A DNA stretch of 34,243 bases from positions 1-34,243 of the forward strand of contig JAHAZM010000074.1 in NCBI GenBank assembly GCA_018385275.1, given 5' to 3'. The DNA is from Eubacteriales bacterium (GTDB lineage Bacteria > Bacillota > Clostridia > Christensenellales > MB2-83). A model generated the notes under the pieces. That model did not search any database. It had not been told where the DNA came from and was given only the letters and a program-made list of their open reading frames with translations. Position numbers and translations under genes: made by a program. Positions 13,968-22,178 of the stretch are shown piece by piece (within the stretch, counting starts at the first letter, position 1; every line of letters starts with the position of its first letter).

Positions 13968-14585
13968 ATGTTTTTTTCAAAAAACAGTGAGCTCAACGGC
14001 GCGTGGGAGGAGAAAGGCGTGATCGGCACCCGGCTGGAGATCGACGAACCGAATCTGCTCGTTCTGTGGCGGAACACGCCGGTTTTGAAAACAAGATTCA
14101 AAAGAAAGAAAGACGGCGCCGCGGTCGAGCTGGTGCTGGCGAACAAGGGCATGCGGTATCCGCAGGCGTACTCCGATTACGCGCAGTTGAAAAGCCTGAT
14201 TTATCGGGACGGCAAGCTGGAGATGACGGAGGAATTTCCGATTACGGGAGAGAGCCGCGCGACCCTGAGCAAAACAGACAATACGCGTTTCGGCGCGTAC
14301 GATATCGCCGACGAACTGCTGCCCCAGCTCCGGGGGACGTGGAAGGACGAAAAAGAATGGTTCACGGTGACCTTTGAAGGAGACAAGATGATCCACAACG
14401 GACACGATACCCGGATCCATATCCTGCGCTCTCGCTATGACGGCAGGCTTCTCGTGGCCGATCAGGATCCGTCGCACTATGAACTGGAAGGAATCAGCCG
14501 TTTTGAGTACGACGGCACGACCCTCCGAGCCAATCTTCTGATCTGCGACGCGCCGCCGACCTACGTCGTGCTGACCAAAAAATAA
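13968..14585 (+). CDS. hypothetical cytoplasmic protein, 205 aa
   Basis: The start is set at 13968 because AAAGGAG lies 11 nt upstream and the promoter's expected start point falls inside the longer ORF of the track. It begins MFFSKNSELNGAWEEKGVIG. The protein is beta-rich with two similar-looking parts: 'ELNGAWEEKGV...IDEPNLLVLWRNTPVLKTRFKRK' and 'QLRGTWKDEKEWFTVTFEGDKMIHNGH.TRIHIL'. Both have 'L.G.W' starts, which suggests a small lipocalin-like or duplicated beta-barrel fold. There are no membrane or export signals. It is monocistronic, between two terminators. The function is unknown. Confidence 0.8.
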   Translation: MFFSKNSELNGAWEEKGVIGTRLEIDEPNLLVLWRNTPVLKTRFKRKKDGAAVELVLANKGMRYPQAYSDYAQLKSLIYRDGKLEMTEEFPITGESRATLSKTDNTRFGAYDIADELLPQLRGTWKDEKEWFTVTFEGDKMIHNGHDTRIHILRSRYDGRLLVADQDPSHYELEGISRFEYDGTTLRANLLICDAPPTYVVLTKK

Positions 14586-14597
14586 CGGTATAAACAA

Positions 14598-14632
14598 GAC
14601 GCCCGTCGGGAATGCCCGGCGGGCGCTTTTTA
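14598..14632 (+). terminator. terminator between convergent genes
   Basis: Stem GCCCGTCGGG / CCCGGCGGGC with an AATG loop, then CTTTTTA. It ends the 205-aa gene and probably also the mscS-like gene on the other strand. Confidence 0.85.
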
Positions 14633-14668
14633 TGCTTTCTGCCGAAGACCGTTTTCGGAAAAGAGCGG

Positions 14669-15481
14669 TCAATCCTCGTCCTTGACGAGACGGACGGCGA
14701 TCCGCTCTTCCGGATCGTCGATGTTGTTGTCGCGCAGCGCTTTGCTGCAGTTTTCGATCAGATCGAAATAGACCGTCCAGTATTCCTCCGTCTTGCACCA
14801 GACGCGCACGGAGAAAATATACGTGTCGTCGTCGACGCCGCACATCCGGGCGAAAGGAGCGGGCTTGTCGAGAACGCCGGCCGTGGTTGAACCGGCCTGC
14901 AGCAGGACGGCCTTGACTTGCTCGGCGTCGATATCGTTGGTGATCTTGAATTCCAGATCGATCCGGCGCTGATCCGCCACGGAGAAATTGGTGACGTTGG
15001 CATTCATCAGATCGCCGTTGGGAACGAAGATCTTTTTATTGTCCACCGTGATAAGAGTGGTATAGAAAATGCTGATATCGCGGACCGTTCCTTCCGCGCC
15101 GCTGGCTTCGACGTAATCCCCGATCTTAAAGGGCTTGAAAACGAGGATCATCAGACCGCCGGCCAGATTGCCCAACGCGCCCTGAAGCGCCAGCCCGACC
15201 GCCAGACCGCAGGAGGCGAGAAGGGCGACCACGCTCGACATGGGTACGCCGAGGATCTCGATGATGCCGATGATGAGGACGATGTAGAGCAGGATTTTGA
15301 CGGCTTTTTTGGCAAAGACCTTGACCGTCTGATCCAGTTTCGTTTTGTCGAGGGCTTTTCCGGCCAGTTTGACCAGAAGTTTGATGAGAAGATGACCGAT
15401 CAGCAGAACGACCAGAGCCAGAACGACTTTGCCGCCGTAGGTGCTGAGCATATTGATTCCGTTTTCGATGAGTTGATCCAT
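14669..15481 (-). CDS. small-conductance mechanosensitive channel (MscS family)
   Basis: A 270-aa membrane channel that opens under hypo-osmotic stress. Three helices lie at ~18-38, ~60-80 and ~88-120. The pore helix contains 'LLASCGLAVGLALQGALGNLAGG', with the Ala/Gly packing pattern typical of MscS TM3. The beta-domain follows ('FKIGDYVEASGAEGTVRDISIFYTTLITVDNKKIFVPNGDLMNANVTN') and then the C-terminal domain. The length is close to E. coli MscS (286 aa). GGAGG precedes the ATG at 15481. It is monocistronic with its own promoter. Confidence 0.95.
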   Translation of the reverse strand: MDQLIENGINMLSTYGGKVVLALVVLLIGHLLIKLLVKLAGKALDKTKLDQTVKVFAKKAVKILLYIVLIIGIIEILGVPMSSVVALLASCGLAVGLALQGALGNLAGGLMILVFKPFKIGDYVEASGAEGTVRDISIFYTTLITVDNKKIFVPNGDLMNANVTNFSVADQRRIDLEFKITNDIDAEQVKAVLLQAGSTTAGVLDKPAPFARMCGVDDDTYIFSVRVWCKTEEYWTVYFDLIENCSKALRDNNIDDPEERIAVRLVKDED

Positions 15482-15537
15482 AGACGCCTCCGTAAGCTGC
15501 CTGCGTCGGAACGCTGCCGACGGCAGAACCTGAGAGT

Positions 15538-15566
15538 ATTATACCTCGATTCCGCCGTTTTTACAA
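15538..15566 (-). promoter_or_regulatory. promoter of the MscS-family gene
   Basis: Minus strand: TTGTAA (15566-15561), 17-nt spacer, TATAAT (15543-15538). The 5' leader contains a short hairpin (CTGCCG/CGGCAG). Confidence 0.75.
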
Positions 15567-15605
15567 GAAAAAACTGATGCCGCGCAAGCAGGGAACGGGT
15601 CTGTT

Positions 15606-16049
15606 TCAATCGGTGAATTCCGCGGCGCGGTACGCTTCCGTGATACGCGCGATCTGTTCCTCGGCGCCGCACAGGATCACACGGGCCAGACCGTTGTCCC
15701 AACCAAAATAGAACACGGCGTCGGCGGCTTCTTTCATCCGGTCGCAGAAAAAAGCCGAGATCTCGTTCGCTTTTTTCATCGAAACGGGAAGATCCAGGAT
15801 CACGCAGGCCCGGTTGCCCTTTTTGGAACGGTCGGACAGAAAATCGAACACCGCGCTGTTTCGTTTGATCCGCAGGCCTTCTTTGACGAAAGGCTCCCGG
15901 AAAAACCGATCCAGATCTTCCGCCGAAAACCGCCATACGCCGTTTTCTTTTCCGCCGGTCAGTAGCCCCTGATTCAGATAAGTCCTCAGCGTGCGGGTGG
16001 TGAAACCCGTCATCATCGCCAACTCGTTCAACGTATAGCTGCCGTTCAT
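15606..16049 (-). CDS. MerR-type helix-turn-helix protein
   Basis: A 147-aa protein. The start is set at 16049 because AAGGAGGAAAC lies directly upstream; the longer ORF in the track is read-through. Residues 4-48 form a MerR/excisionase-like winged helix: 'YTLNELAMMTGFTTRTLRTYLNQGLL.G.KENGVWRFSAEDLDRFF'. The rest (~60-147) is a compact alpha/beta domain ('NRACVILDLPVS', 'AVFYFGWDNGLARVILCGAEEQI') that may sense a signal, but no ligand residues stand out. It is divergently transcribed from the AAA+ ATPase gene, whose promoter is ~135 bp away, and may regulate it; that is inference. Confidence 0.82.
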   Translation of the reverse strand: MNGSYTLNELAMMTGFTTRTLRTYLNQGLLTGGKENGVWRFSAEDLDRFFREPFVKEGLRIKRNSAVFDFLSDRSKKGNRACVILDLPVSMKKANEISAFFCDRMKEAADAVFYFGWDNGLARVILCGAEEQIARITEAYRAAEFTD

Positions 16050-16079
16050 GTTCGTTTCCTCCTTGCTGTGGTTGATTCT

Positions 16080-16108
16080 ATCATAGCAGAGGTTCCTTCT
16101 GGAAGCAA
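16080..16108 (-). promoter_or_regulatory. promoter of the MerR-like gene
   Basis: Minus strand: TTGCTT (16108-16103), 17-nt spacer, TATGAT (16085-16080). Confidence 0.6.
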
Positions 16109-16161
16109 TATGAAATCCGGCGACTTTTTCCGCTCTGCGGGCGCGCTTTTGTCGAAATCCG

Positions 16162-16190
16162 TTGAAAGGAACGACCATATATGATATAAT
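16162..16190 (+). promoter_or_regulatory. promoter of the AAA+ ATPase gene
   Basis: TTGAAA (16162-16167), 17-nt spacer, TATAAT (16185-16190). The ATG lies 45 nt further on. Confidence 0.82.
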
Positions 16191-16235
16191 CAATTTCAGC
16201 AACCGATCGGCACGACCGATCCGAGGGAGAAAACC

Positions 16236-17198
16236 ATGGCTCAGTTTTTAGCAAGAATATGTCTTTCCAATTCCGTTGCGACGGATAATCTCAAAAAGCT
16301 CGGCAGCATGTGGAAAGAGTGCAGCAAAGCGCTTCCGAAAGGCGCGTCGCCGGAACTGTTCAGCGAGCGATTTACTTTCGGTGCTCTGCGCATGACGGCG
16401 CGAACGGGAAAAGAATGCGTCAACATACTGGAGAACGCGTGGCGGCAGAAGTTTCCCGAAGAGAAAGAGCTTCCTCGGATCATGGTCTGCGCCGACGACG
16501 GCAGCGATCAGACGAAGCTGATGAAGAGCATCTATTCTTCCTATTACGGGATCAACGAGTATATTTCGCTTGTGACCGAACTGTACGGCGAGATCCCGCT
16601 CCTGCGGGAGCGCGGCGCCTTGAAAGCGCTGCGGATGCAGAACTACCTGTTCGCCGTCGATCAGGGCTGCGGGTTTACGACGATGCTTTCTTCGTTCGGC
16701 GACTATCTGCGCCGCATGAAAGTATACGGCGAGGACAGCGGGCGCGACAAATATACCGAGTATATCGTCGATAAGGAATCGAACGGCGAACGCGCCGACG
16801 TGAACGATATCATCGAGGCGCTTTCCGGAGAAGAGTCCATCGCTGAAAACGGCGTGATCGGGATCGATATCGGATATTTTCTCGAGGGCGAAAAAACGGA
16901 CGAGCTCAGAAGATTCCTCAAAAGACTCTATACCCTGCAGGACAAATATGTTTTTGTTTTCCGGGTGCCGTTCCTCGAAAAAAAAAGCGCTCGACAATAT
17001 CGCCGCGGCGCTTTCCGATCAGATGCTGCTGAGGACGGTGACCGTTCCGCCGCTCCACGAGTGCGCGCTGCTCGAGTATTTCTGGGACACGCTCCGCAAT
17101 CTCGGCTATATGGCCGATGTTTCCGTCATGGAGCCGTTTTTCGCGCGGATACGCGCCGAGAAGAAGGACGGACGGTTCTACGGTTTCAAAACCGTTGA
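16236..17198 (+). CDS. AAA+ ATPase, N-terminal part (frame broken at A9)
   Basis: This frame encodes the first 250 residues of a protein whose remainder is in the next frame. After 'FRVPFLEKK' the reading passes a run of nine A's (16978-16986) into an out-of-frame Arg/Ala-rich tail and stops at 17198. With eight A's it would join the following ORF as 'FLEKKALDN' to give one ~645-aa protein. Residues ~85-250 look like a degenerate AAA domain: 'PRIMVCADDGSDQTKLMKSIY' sits where a P-loop would be but lacks GxxxxGK[TS], and 'GVIGIDIGYFLEGEKTDELRRFLKRL' sits where Walker B would be. The ATG at 16236 follows GAGGGAG. Either a sequencing/assembly indel, a recent mutation, or slippage at the A-run explains the break. 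Confidence 0.75.
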   Translation: MAQFLARICLSNSVATDNLKKLGSMWKECSKALPKGASPELFSERFTFGALRMTARTGKECVNILENAWRQKFPEEKELPRIMVCADDGSDQTKLMKSIYSSYYGINEYISLVTELYGEIPLLRERGALKALRMQNYLFAVDQGCGFTTMLSSFGDYLRRMKVYGEDSGRDKYTEYIVDKESNGERADVNDIIEALSGEESIAENGVIGIDIGYFLEGEKTDELRRFLKRLYTLQDKYVFVFRVPFLEKKSARQYRRGAFRSDAAEDGDRSAAPRVRAARVFLGHAPQSRLYGRCFRHGAVFRADTRREEGRTVLRFQNR

Positions 17199-18174
17199 AA
17201 AAATCGCGCAGGAGATGATTCTGGAAAAAGCGAAAACCGTCGCCGGGTCCAAAATGCTCGGGATGAATACGGAAGAAACCATGATCGGAGCCGACGACGT
17301 TTCCGACGCCGCCGGCAAGGAAAAGAAAGAGCAAAACGGGTACGACCAGTTGGCCGAACTCATCGGCATGGAGGAAGTCGCCAAACGCGTCAGGGAGATC
17401 GTCTCGCAGGTAAAACTGTCCCTGTCGGATCCGAAGCTCGATCGTCCTTGTATCCATATGCGGTTCCTCGGTGCGCCGGGCACGGGCAAAACGACGGTCG
17501 CCCGCATCATCGGGCAGATCTTCCGAGAGGAGGGGATTCTCCGCAAGGGAGCGTTCATCGAGTATTCGGCCCGCTCGCTCTGCGCCGAATACGTCGGGCA
17601 GACCGCGGTCAAGACGGCGTCGATCTGCCGCGATTCTTACGGCTCCGTGCTTTTCCTTGACGAAGCCTATTCGCTTTACGATAACGACATCGCCACCAAC
17701 GACTACGGCAAAGAAGCCTTGACGACGCTGATTTCCGAAATGGAAAACCATCGGGACGATATGCTGGTCATCATGGCCGGCTATACGGAGGATATGGAAA
17801 CGCTGATGAAGGGCAACGCCGGTCTGCGGAGCCGTATGCCCTATGAGATCATGTTCAAGAATTATTCGCGCAGCGAGTTGTTCGAGATCTTTATGCTGAT
17901 GGTGAGGAAGCATTTTTCCTATACCGAGGAGTTCGAAGCCGAAGCGAAGAGTTATTTTATGGCTCTTTCCGATGGTTATCTTAATTCGAAAGAGTTCGCC
18001 AACGCCCGGTTCGTCCGCAACCTTTATGAGCGCACATGGTCGAAAGGCGCGCTGCGCGCGTCGCTGTCCGGTCTGGCGCGCGTCGAACTCATCAAGGATG
18101 ATTTCATCGCGGCCAGCAGTGAAAAGGAATTCTCGGAAAAGAGGGAAACCGAGCGCGCCAAGATCGGTTTCTGA
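16948..18174 (+). CDS. CbbX/SpoVK-like AAA+ ATPase, C-terminal part (+1 frame)
   Basis: This holds the active AAA module of the broken gene; true sequence starts at about 16987 ('ALDNIAAALSDQM'), and the ATG at 16948 is probably not used. Walker A is 'LGAPGTGKTTVARIIGQIF', Walker B 'VLFLDEAYSLYDND', then 'LTTLISEMENHRDDMLVIMAGYTEDMETLM' and 'NAGLRSRMPYEIMFKNYS', the CbbX/CfxQ/SpoVK pattern. Such ATPases remodel or activate partner proteins; SpoVK acts in sporulation, CbbX on Rubisco. Here no partner gene is adjacent, so the client is unknown. Together with the first part it would form a tandem AAA protein (inactive + active module). A terminator follows after ~85 nt. Confidence 0.8.
   Translation: MFLFSGCRSSKKKALDNIAAALSDQMLLRTVTVPPLHECALLEYFWDTLRNLGYMADVSVMEPFFARIRAEKKDGRFYGFKTVEKIAQEMILEKAKTVAGSKMLGMNTEETMIGADDVSDAAGKEKKEQNGYDQLAELIGMEEVAKRVREIVSQVKLSLSDPKLDRPCIHMRFLGAPGTGKTTVARIIGQIFREEGILRKGAFIEYSARSLCAEYVGQTAVKTASICRDSYGSVLFLDEAYSLYDNDIATNDYGKEALTTLISEMENHRDDMLVIMAGYTEDMETLMKGNAGLRSRMPYEIMFKNYSRSELFEIFMLMVRKHFSYTEEFEAEAKSYFMALSDGYLNSKEFANARFVRNLYERTWSKGALRASLSGLARVELIKDDFIAASSEKEFSEKRETERAKIGF
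16978..16986 (+). other. A9 homopolymer at the frame break
   Basis: Nine consecutive A's in CTCG-A9-GCGC. Removal of one A joins the two AAA+ ORFs into one frame. Runs of this length are prone to replication slippage, RNA polymerase slippage and base-calling errors. Confidence 0.92.
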
Positions 18175-18257
18175 CGCTGTGGCGGAAGCATGGGAGAAAC
18201 GGGAAGCTGCAGGACGTGCGGCAGAACGACCGCGTCAAATCTCCCGTGGCAAGGGAC

Positions 18258-18300
18258 AAAAACCGAAAAAGCAGGTCGACAGACCTGCTTTTCCGGTTTT
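18258..18300 (+). terminator. bidirectional terminator between the ATPase gene and tRNA-Ser
   Basis: A long stem: AAAACCG...AGCAGGTC / GACCTGCT...CGGTTTT around a short loop, with T's on both sides. It can end the ATPase transcript (+) and the tRNA-Ser transcript (-). Confidence 0.85.
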
Positions 18301-18390
18301 GGCGGAGAGTTAGGGATTTGAACCCTAGGAGGGGTATTAGCCCTCACACGATTTCCAGTCGTGCGCCTTAGACCACTCAGCCAACTCTCC
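18300..18390 (-). tRNA. tRNA-Ser (anticodon GGA)
   Basis: The 91-nt class II tRNA begins GGAGAGTTGGCTGAGTGG. It has the acceptor pairing GGAGAGT/ACTCTCC and an anticodon stem CACGA/TCGTG around CTGGAAA (anticodon GGA, reading UCC/UCU). A long variable arm, GAGGGCTAATACCCCTC, is the tRNA-Ser hallmark. The T loop is GGTTCAAATCC, and the 3' CCA is encoded. It has its own promoter upstream and a terminator immediately downstream. Confidence 0.96.
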
Positions 18391-18417
18391 GTAAGCTTTC
18401 GTGCTCTTGACTTCGGT

Positions 18418-18446
18418 ATTATAGCATTCCCGACCCGTTCGGTCAA
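18418..18446 (-). promoter_or_regulatory. promoter of tRNA-Ser
   Basis: Minus strand: TTGACC (18446-18441), 17-nt spacer, TATAAT (18423-18418), 28 nt upstream of the mature tRNA 5' end. Confidence 0.85.
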
Positions 18447-18484
18447 ATGTTTTTTTGTCCCGCCGGGGTCCGCCTGACGCGCGC

Positions 18485-20401
18485 TCAATCCAGCTCGAAG
18501 GCACCGGTATAAAGCTGATAGTATTTCCCGCGCGCCTCGATGAGCTCGCGATGGCTGCCCCGTTCGATGATGCGGCCGTGATCGAGAACGATGATGACGT
18601 CGGCGTTGCGGACCGTGCTGAGGCGGTGGGCGATAACGAAAACCGTGCGCCCGTGCATCAGCGCGTCCATGCCGCGCTGCACGATGGTCTCGGTGCGGGT
18701 ATCGATGCTGCTCGTTGCCTCGTCGAGGATCATGGCCGGCGGATCGGCCACCGCCGCCCGGGCAATGGAAATCAACTGGCGTTGTCCTACGGACAGATTG
18801 GCGCCGTTGTTGGTCAGTTCGGTTTCGTAGCCCTGCGGCAGCCGGCTGATAAAGTCGTCGGCGCCGGCCAGCTTGGCCGCCGCGACGCATTCCTCGTCGG
18901 TTGCGCCGGGTTTGCCGTAGCGGATATTGTCCATAACGGAACCGGTGAAGAGATTGACCTCCTGCAGGACCATGCCGAGGGAACGGCGCAGGTCGGCTTT
19001 CTTGATCTTGTTGATATTGATGCCGTCGTAGCGGATCTTGCCGTCGGCAATATCGTAGAAACGGTTGATCAGGTTGGTGATCGTCGTTTTGCCCGCGCCG
19101 GTCGCGCCGACGAAAGCGATCTTCTGACCCGGCTGCGCAGTCAGAGAAATGTCGTGCAGGACCAGTTTTTCCGGTACGTAGCCGAAATCCACGTCGTGCA
19201 GGACGATTTCGCCGCGCACCGGTACGAGCTCGACCGTGCCGGTCTCCCGGTGCGGATGCTTCCAGGCAAAGAGTCCGGTCGCTTCCTGCGTTTCGACGAG
19301 CGCGCCGTTTTCCTCGCGGACGTTGACGAGCGTGACGTAGCCCTCGTCGGTTTCGGGCTTTTCGTCAAGGAGACGGAAAACCCTCTCCGCACCGGCCAGC
19401 GCCATGATGAACATATTGATCTGCTGACTGATCTGATTGATGGGCATGGAGAAATTCCTCGACAGCTGCAGGAACGAAGCGACGCTGCCGACGGTCAGTC
19501 CGCCCACGCCGCTGATCGCCAGCGCGCCGCCGAGAATGGCGATGAGCACGTACTGCAGATGATTCATATTATTCATCATCGGCCCGAGGACGTTGGAGAT
19601 CTTGTTGGCTTCCGTGGCGTTGCGGCACAGCTCGTCGTTGCGCTGATCGAATTCTTCCTTGCAGATCTCCTCGTGACAGAAGACCTTGACGACCTTCTGG
19701 CCGTTGATGTGCTCCTCGATATAGCCGTTGAGACGGCCGAGCGAGGATTGATTGGCGGCAAAGTATCCGCCGCTCTTCTGCGCGAGCTTGGTCGAAACGA
19801 AGGTCATGGCCACGACGCAGACCACGACGAAAAGCGTCAGCCACAGACTCAGCTGGCACATGGCGATGAAAATGGATACGATCGTGATCAGCGAGGAGAA
19901 TACCTGCGGGATGAGCTGGGAGACCATCTGACGCAGCGTATCCGTATCGTTGGTATAGCGGCTCATGACGTCGCCGTAGCTGTGCGTATCGAAATACTTG
20001 ACCGGTAGCGTCTGCATATGCCTGAACATATCGTCGCGGATCTTTTTGAGCACGCTTTGGCTGATGCTGACCATGAGCAGGCTGTTGCAGTAACCAGCCG
20101 CGATGCCGATCAGATAGATGCCCGCCATTTTGAGGATGAAAAGCAGCAGAGACGTATAATCCGGCGTCTGCATGAGCAGGAGCGGTCCGATATAGTCGTC
20201 GATCAGTCTGCCGATGAAAAGCGACGCCTGCACGTTGACCAGCGCGCTGACGACGATACACAGGAAGACCAGCAGGAAGCGCCATTTATAATGGAAAATA
20301 TACCCCATCAGGCGCTTGAAAGTGTTTTTATCAAAATGGGCGAACGATTCTTTCGTCAACCCCATTCCGCGCATTCCGCGTCCGGGCATGGGTCCGGCCA
20401 T
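18485..20401 (-). CDS. ABC exporter half-transporter, catalytic-Glu subunit
   Basis: A 638-aa protein with a Met/Gly-rich N-terminal extension, a six-helix transmembrane domain (~45-350) and an ATPase domain. Walker A is 'GATGAGKTTI', the Q-loop region 'MVLQEVNLF', the signature 'LSVGQRQL' (Val in place of the second Gly of LSGGQ), Walker B 'MILDEATSSID' with the catalytic Glu, and H-loop 'IAHRLST'. An insert of ~45 residues lies between the two domains ('EENGALVETQEATGLFAW'). Its ATG overlaps the upstream gene's stop by 1 nt (TAATG). Features are complementary to the neighbour, so the two should form a heterodimer of the BmrCD/TM287-288 type that exports drugs, lipids or peptides. The substrate is unknown. 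Confidence 0.95.
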   Translation of the reverse strand: MAGPMPGRGMRGMGLTKESFAHFDKNTFKRLMGYIFHYKWRFLLVFLCIVVSALVNVQASLFIGRLIDDYIGPLLLMQTPDYTSLLLFILKMAGIYLIGIAAGYCNSLLMVSISQSVLKKIRDDMFRHMQTLPVKYFDTHSYGDVMSRYTNDTDTLRQMVSQLIPQVFSSLITIVSIFIAMCQLSLWLTLFVVVCVVAMTFVSTKLAQKSGGYFAANQSSLGRLNGYIEEHINGQKVVKVFCHEEICKEEFDQRNDELCRNATEANKISNVLGPMMNNMNHLQYVLIAILGGALAISGVGGLTVGSVASFLQLSRNFSMPINQISQQINMFIMALAGAERVFRLLDEKPETDEGYVTLVNVREENGALVETQEATGLFAWKHPHRETGTVELVPVRGEIVLHDVDFGYVPEKLVLHDISLTAQPGQKIAFVGATGAGKTTITNLINRFYDIADGKIRYDGININKIKKADLRRSLGMVLQEVNLFTGSVMDNIRYGKPGATDEECVAAAKLAGADDFISRLPQGYETELTNNGANLSVGQRQLISIARAAVADPPAMILDEATSSIDTRTETIVQRGMDALMHGRTVFVIAHRLSTVRNADVIIVLDHGRIIERGSHRELIEARGKYYQLYTGAFELD

Positions 20402-22146
20402 TATTCCTCACCGCCTTTCGTCTGCGAGGTGTAGACTTCGCGGTAAATCACGCTGCGCTCCATCAGCTCGTCGTGCGTGCCGAAATCGACGACCCGGCCG
20501 CCGTCGAGCACAAGGATGCGGTCGGCGTTCTGGATCGACGAGATGCGCTGTGCGATGATGAGCTTGGTCACGTGAGGGATATCCTCGGCAAAGGCGCGCC
20601 GGATCTCGGCGTCCGTGGCGGTATCGACCGCGCTGGTCGAGTCGTCGAGGATCAGGATCTTCGGATCCTTGAGAAGGGCCCGGGCGATGCAGAGCCGCTG
20701 CTTCTGTCCGCCGGAAACGTTGCTGCCGCCCTGTTCGATGACGGTGTCGTAGCCGTCCGGGAACTGCCGGATGAACGGATCGGCGCAGGCGAGGCGGCAC
20801 GCGCGCTCCATTTCCTCGTCCGTCGCGTCCGGATTGCCCCAGCGCAGGTTTTCTTTGATCGTTCCGCTGAAAAGCGTGTTTTTCTGCAGGACCATCGCGA
20901 CTTTGTCACGCAGCGCGCCGAGATCATACTCGCGCACGTCGTGCCCGCCGACCCGGACCGAGCCGACCGTCGCGTCATAGAGACGCGGGATGAGCTGGAC
21001 CAGCGTGGATTTGCCCGAACCCGTGCCGCCGATGACGCCGATAGTTTCGCCGGCGCGGATAGACACGTCTACGTCCGACAGACAGAGTCTGGAAGCGTCG
21101 CCGGCGTAACTGAAACCGACGCCATGGAAATCAATGCTGCCGTCGGGAACCTCTTTCACGGCGTTTTCCGGGGAAACGATCAGACTTTCTTCGTCGAGGA
21201 CTTCCGCGACGCGCTGCATGGACGCCTGCGACATGGTCAGCATGACGAAGATCATCGACAGCATCATGAGACTGGCCAGCGACTGCGTTCCGTAGCTGAT
21301 CAGGCCCATGAGCTGACCGGTGGTCATGCCCAGCTCGGGTACGTTGCCCGACTGGACGATCAGCGCCGCGCAGACCCACGCCACGATCAGCGTCACGGCG
21401 TACATGACGCCCTGCATGAGCGGATTGTTGAGAGCGAGGATCTTTTCGGCCTTGGTAAAGAGCCGGTAGATGTCCTCGGAGATGGTCGTGAATTTCTTCG
21501 TTTCATGATCCTCGCGGACAAAGGCTTTGACGACCCTGTGCCCGCGCAGGTTTTCCTGCACCACTTGGTTAAGGCTGTCGTAGGTGCGGAAAACTTTATT
21601 AAAGAGCGGAAAGGTCGTCTTCATCATCAGAAACAGCGCGATCGCCAGCAGCGGCATCGCGGCCAGAAAGATCAGCGATACGCTGACGTTGATCGTCAGC
21701 GCCATGATGACGGAGAAAAGCAGCGTCATGGGGCTGCGGACCGCCATGCGGATCAGCATCTGAAACGCGTTCTGCACGTTGGTCACGTCCGTGGTCAGCC
21801 GCGTCACGAGACCGGAGGAAGAGAATTTATCGATATTGGTGAAAGAGAAGTTCTGGATCCGATAATAAAGATCATGCCGCAGATTGCGCGCGAAACCGGC
21901 GGAAGCCACCGCCGCGCTGCGGCCGCCGAGCACGCCGAAGAGCATGGAGACGCAGGATGCCGCCACCAGCAGGACGCCGTATTGGATGATTTCGTTCATG
22001 TTGCCGGCGTCGATGCCGTAGTCCACGAGTTTGGCGATCAGCAGCGGGATGAGCATTTCCATAATCACTTCAAACACCATGAAAAACGGCGTCAGCAAGG
22101 CCGGTTTTTTGTATTCGCGGATGCTTTTCGCTATTTTTTTTACCAT
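20401..22146 (-). CDS. ABC exporter half-transporter, degenerate-site subunit
   Basis: A 581-aa half-transporter with a six-helix domain (~15-310) and an ATPase domain. Walker A is 'GGTGSGKSTL', signature 'NVSGGQKQR' (canonical SGGQ), Walker B 'ILILDDSTSAVD' with Asp where the catalytic Glu should be, and H-loop 'IAQRISS' with Gln for His. These losses mark the degenerate ATP site of heterodimeric exporters. The partner supplies the intact Glu and His and a weakened signature (LSVGQ). AGGAG lies 11 nt upstream of the ATG. It is the first gene of a two-gene operon, divergent from the YugP-like peptidase. Confidence 0.95.
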   Translation of the reverse strand: MVKKIAKSIREYKKPALLTPFFMVFEVIMEMLIPLLIAKLVDYGIDAGNMNEIIQYGVLLVAASCVSMLFGVLGGRSAAVASAGFARNLRHDLYYRIQNFSFTNIDKFSSSGLVTRLTTDVTNVQNAFQMLIRMAVRSPMTLLFSVIMALTINVSVSLIFLAAMPLLAIALFLMMKTTFPLFNKVFRTYDSLNQVVQENLRGHRVVKAFVREDHETKKFTTISEDIYRLFTKAEKILALNNPLMQGVMYAVTLIVAWVCAALIVQSGNVPELGMTTGQLMGLISYGTQSLASLMMLSMIFVMLTMSQASMQRVAEVLDEESLIVSPENAVKEVPDGSIDFHGVGFSYAGDASRLCLSDVDVSIRAGETIGVIGGTGSGKSTLVQLIPRLYDATVGSVRVGGHDVREYDLGALRDKVAMVLQKNTLFSGTIKENLRWGNPDATDEEMERACRLACADPFIRQFPDGYDTVIEQGGSNVSGGQKQRLCIARALLKDPKILILDDSTSAVDTATDAEIRRAFAEDIPHVTKLIIAQRISSIQNADRILVLDGGRVVDFGTHDELMERSVIYREVYTSQTKGGEE

Positions 22147-22175
22147 GTGACAAAAAACTCCTGTTAAGGTATAAT
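22147..22175 (+). promoter_or_regulatory. promoter of the YugP-like gene
   Basis: GTGACA (22147-22152), 17-nt spacer, TATAAT (22170-22175). It begins at the ABC operon's first codons and overlaps the divergent promoter region. Confidence 0.55.
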
Positions 22176-22178
22176 AAC

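Noticed and set aside
16236-18174. Programmed ribosomal frameshift in the AAA+ gene
   Set aside because: The A-run is a plausible slippery tract, but the required shift is +1 and I see no stimulatory SD or stem placed as in known cases. Slippage of polymerase, mutation or a sequencing indel explains it more simply.
18455-22167. Long plus-strand ORFs (517 and 564 aa) opposite the ABC genes
   Set aside because: Both ABC halves show complete transporter motifs on the minus strand; the plus ORFs have none.
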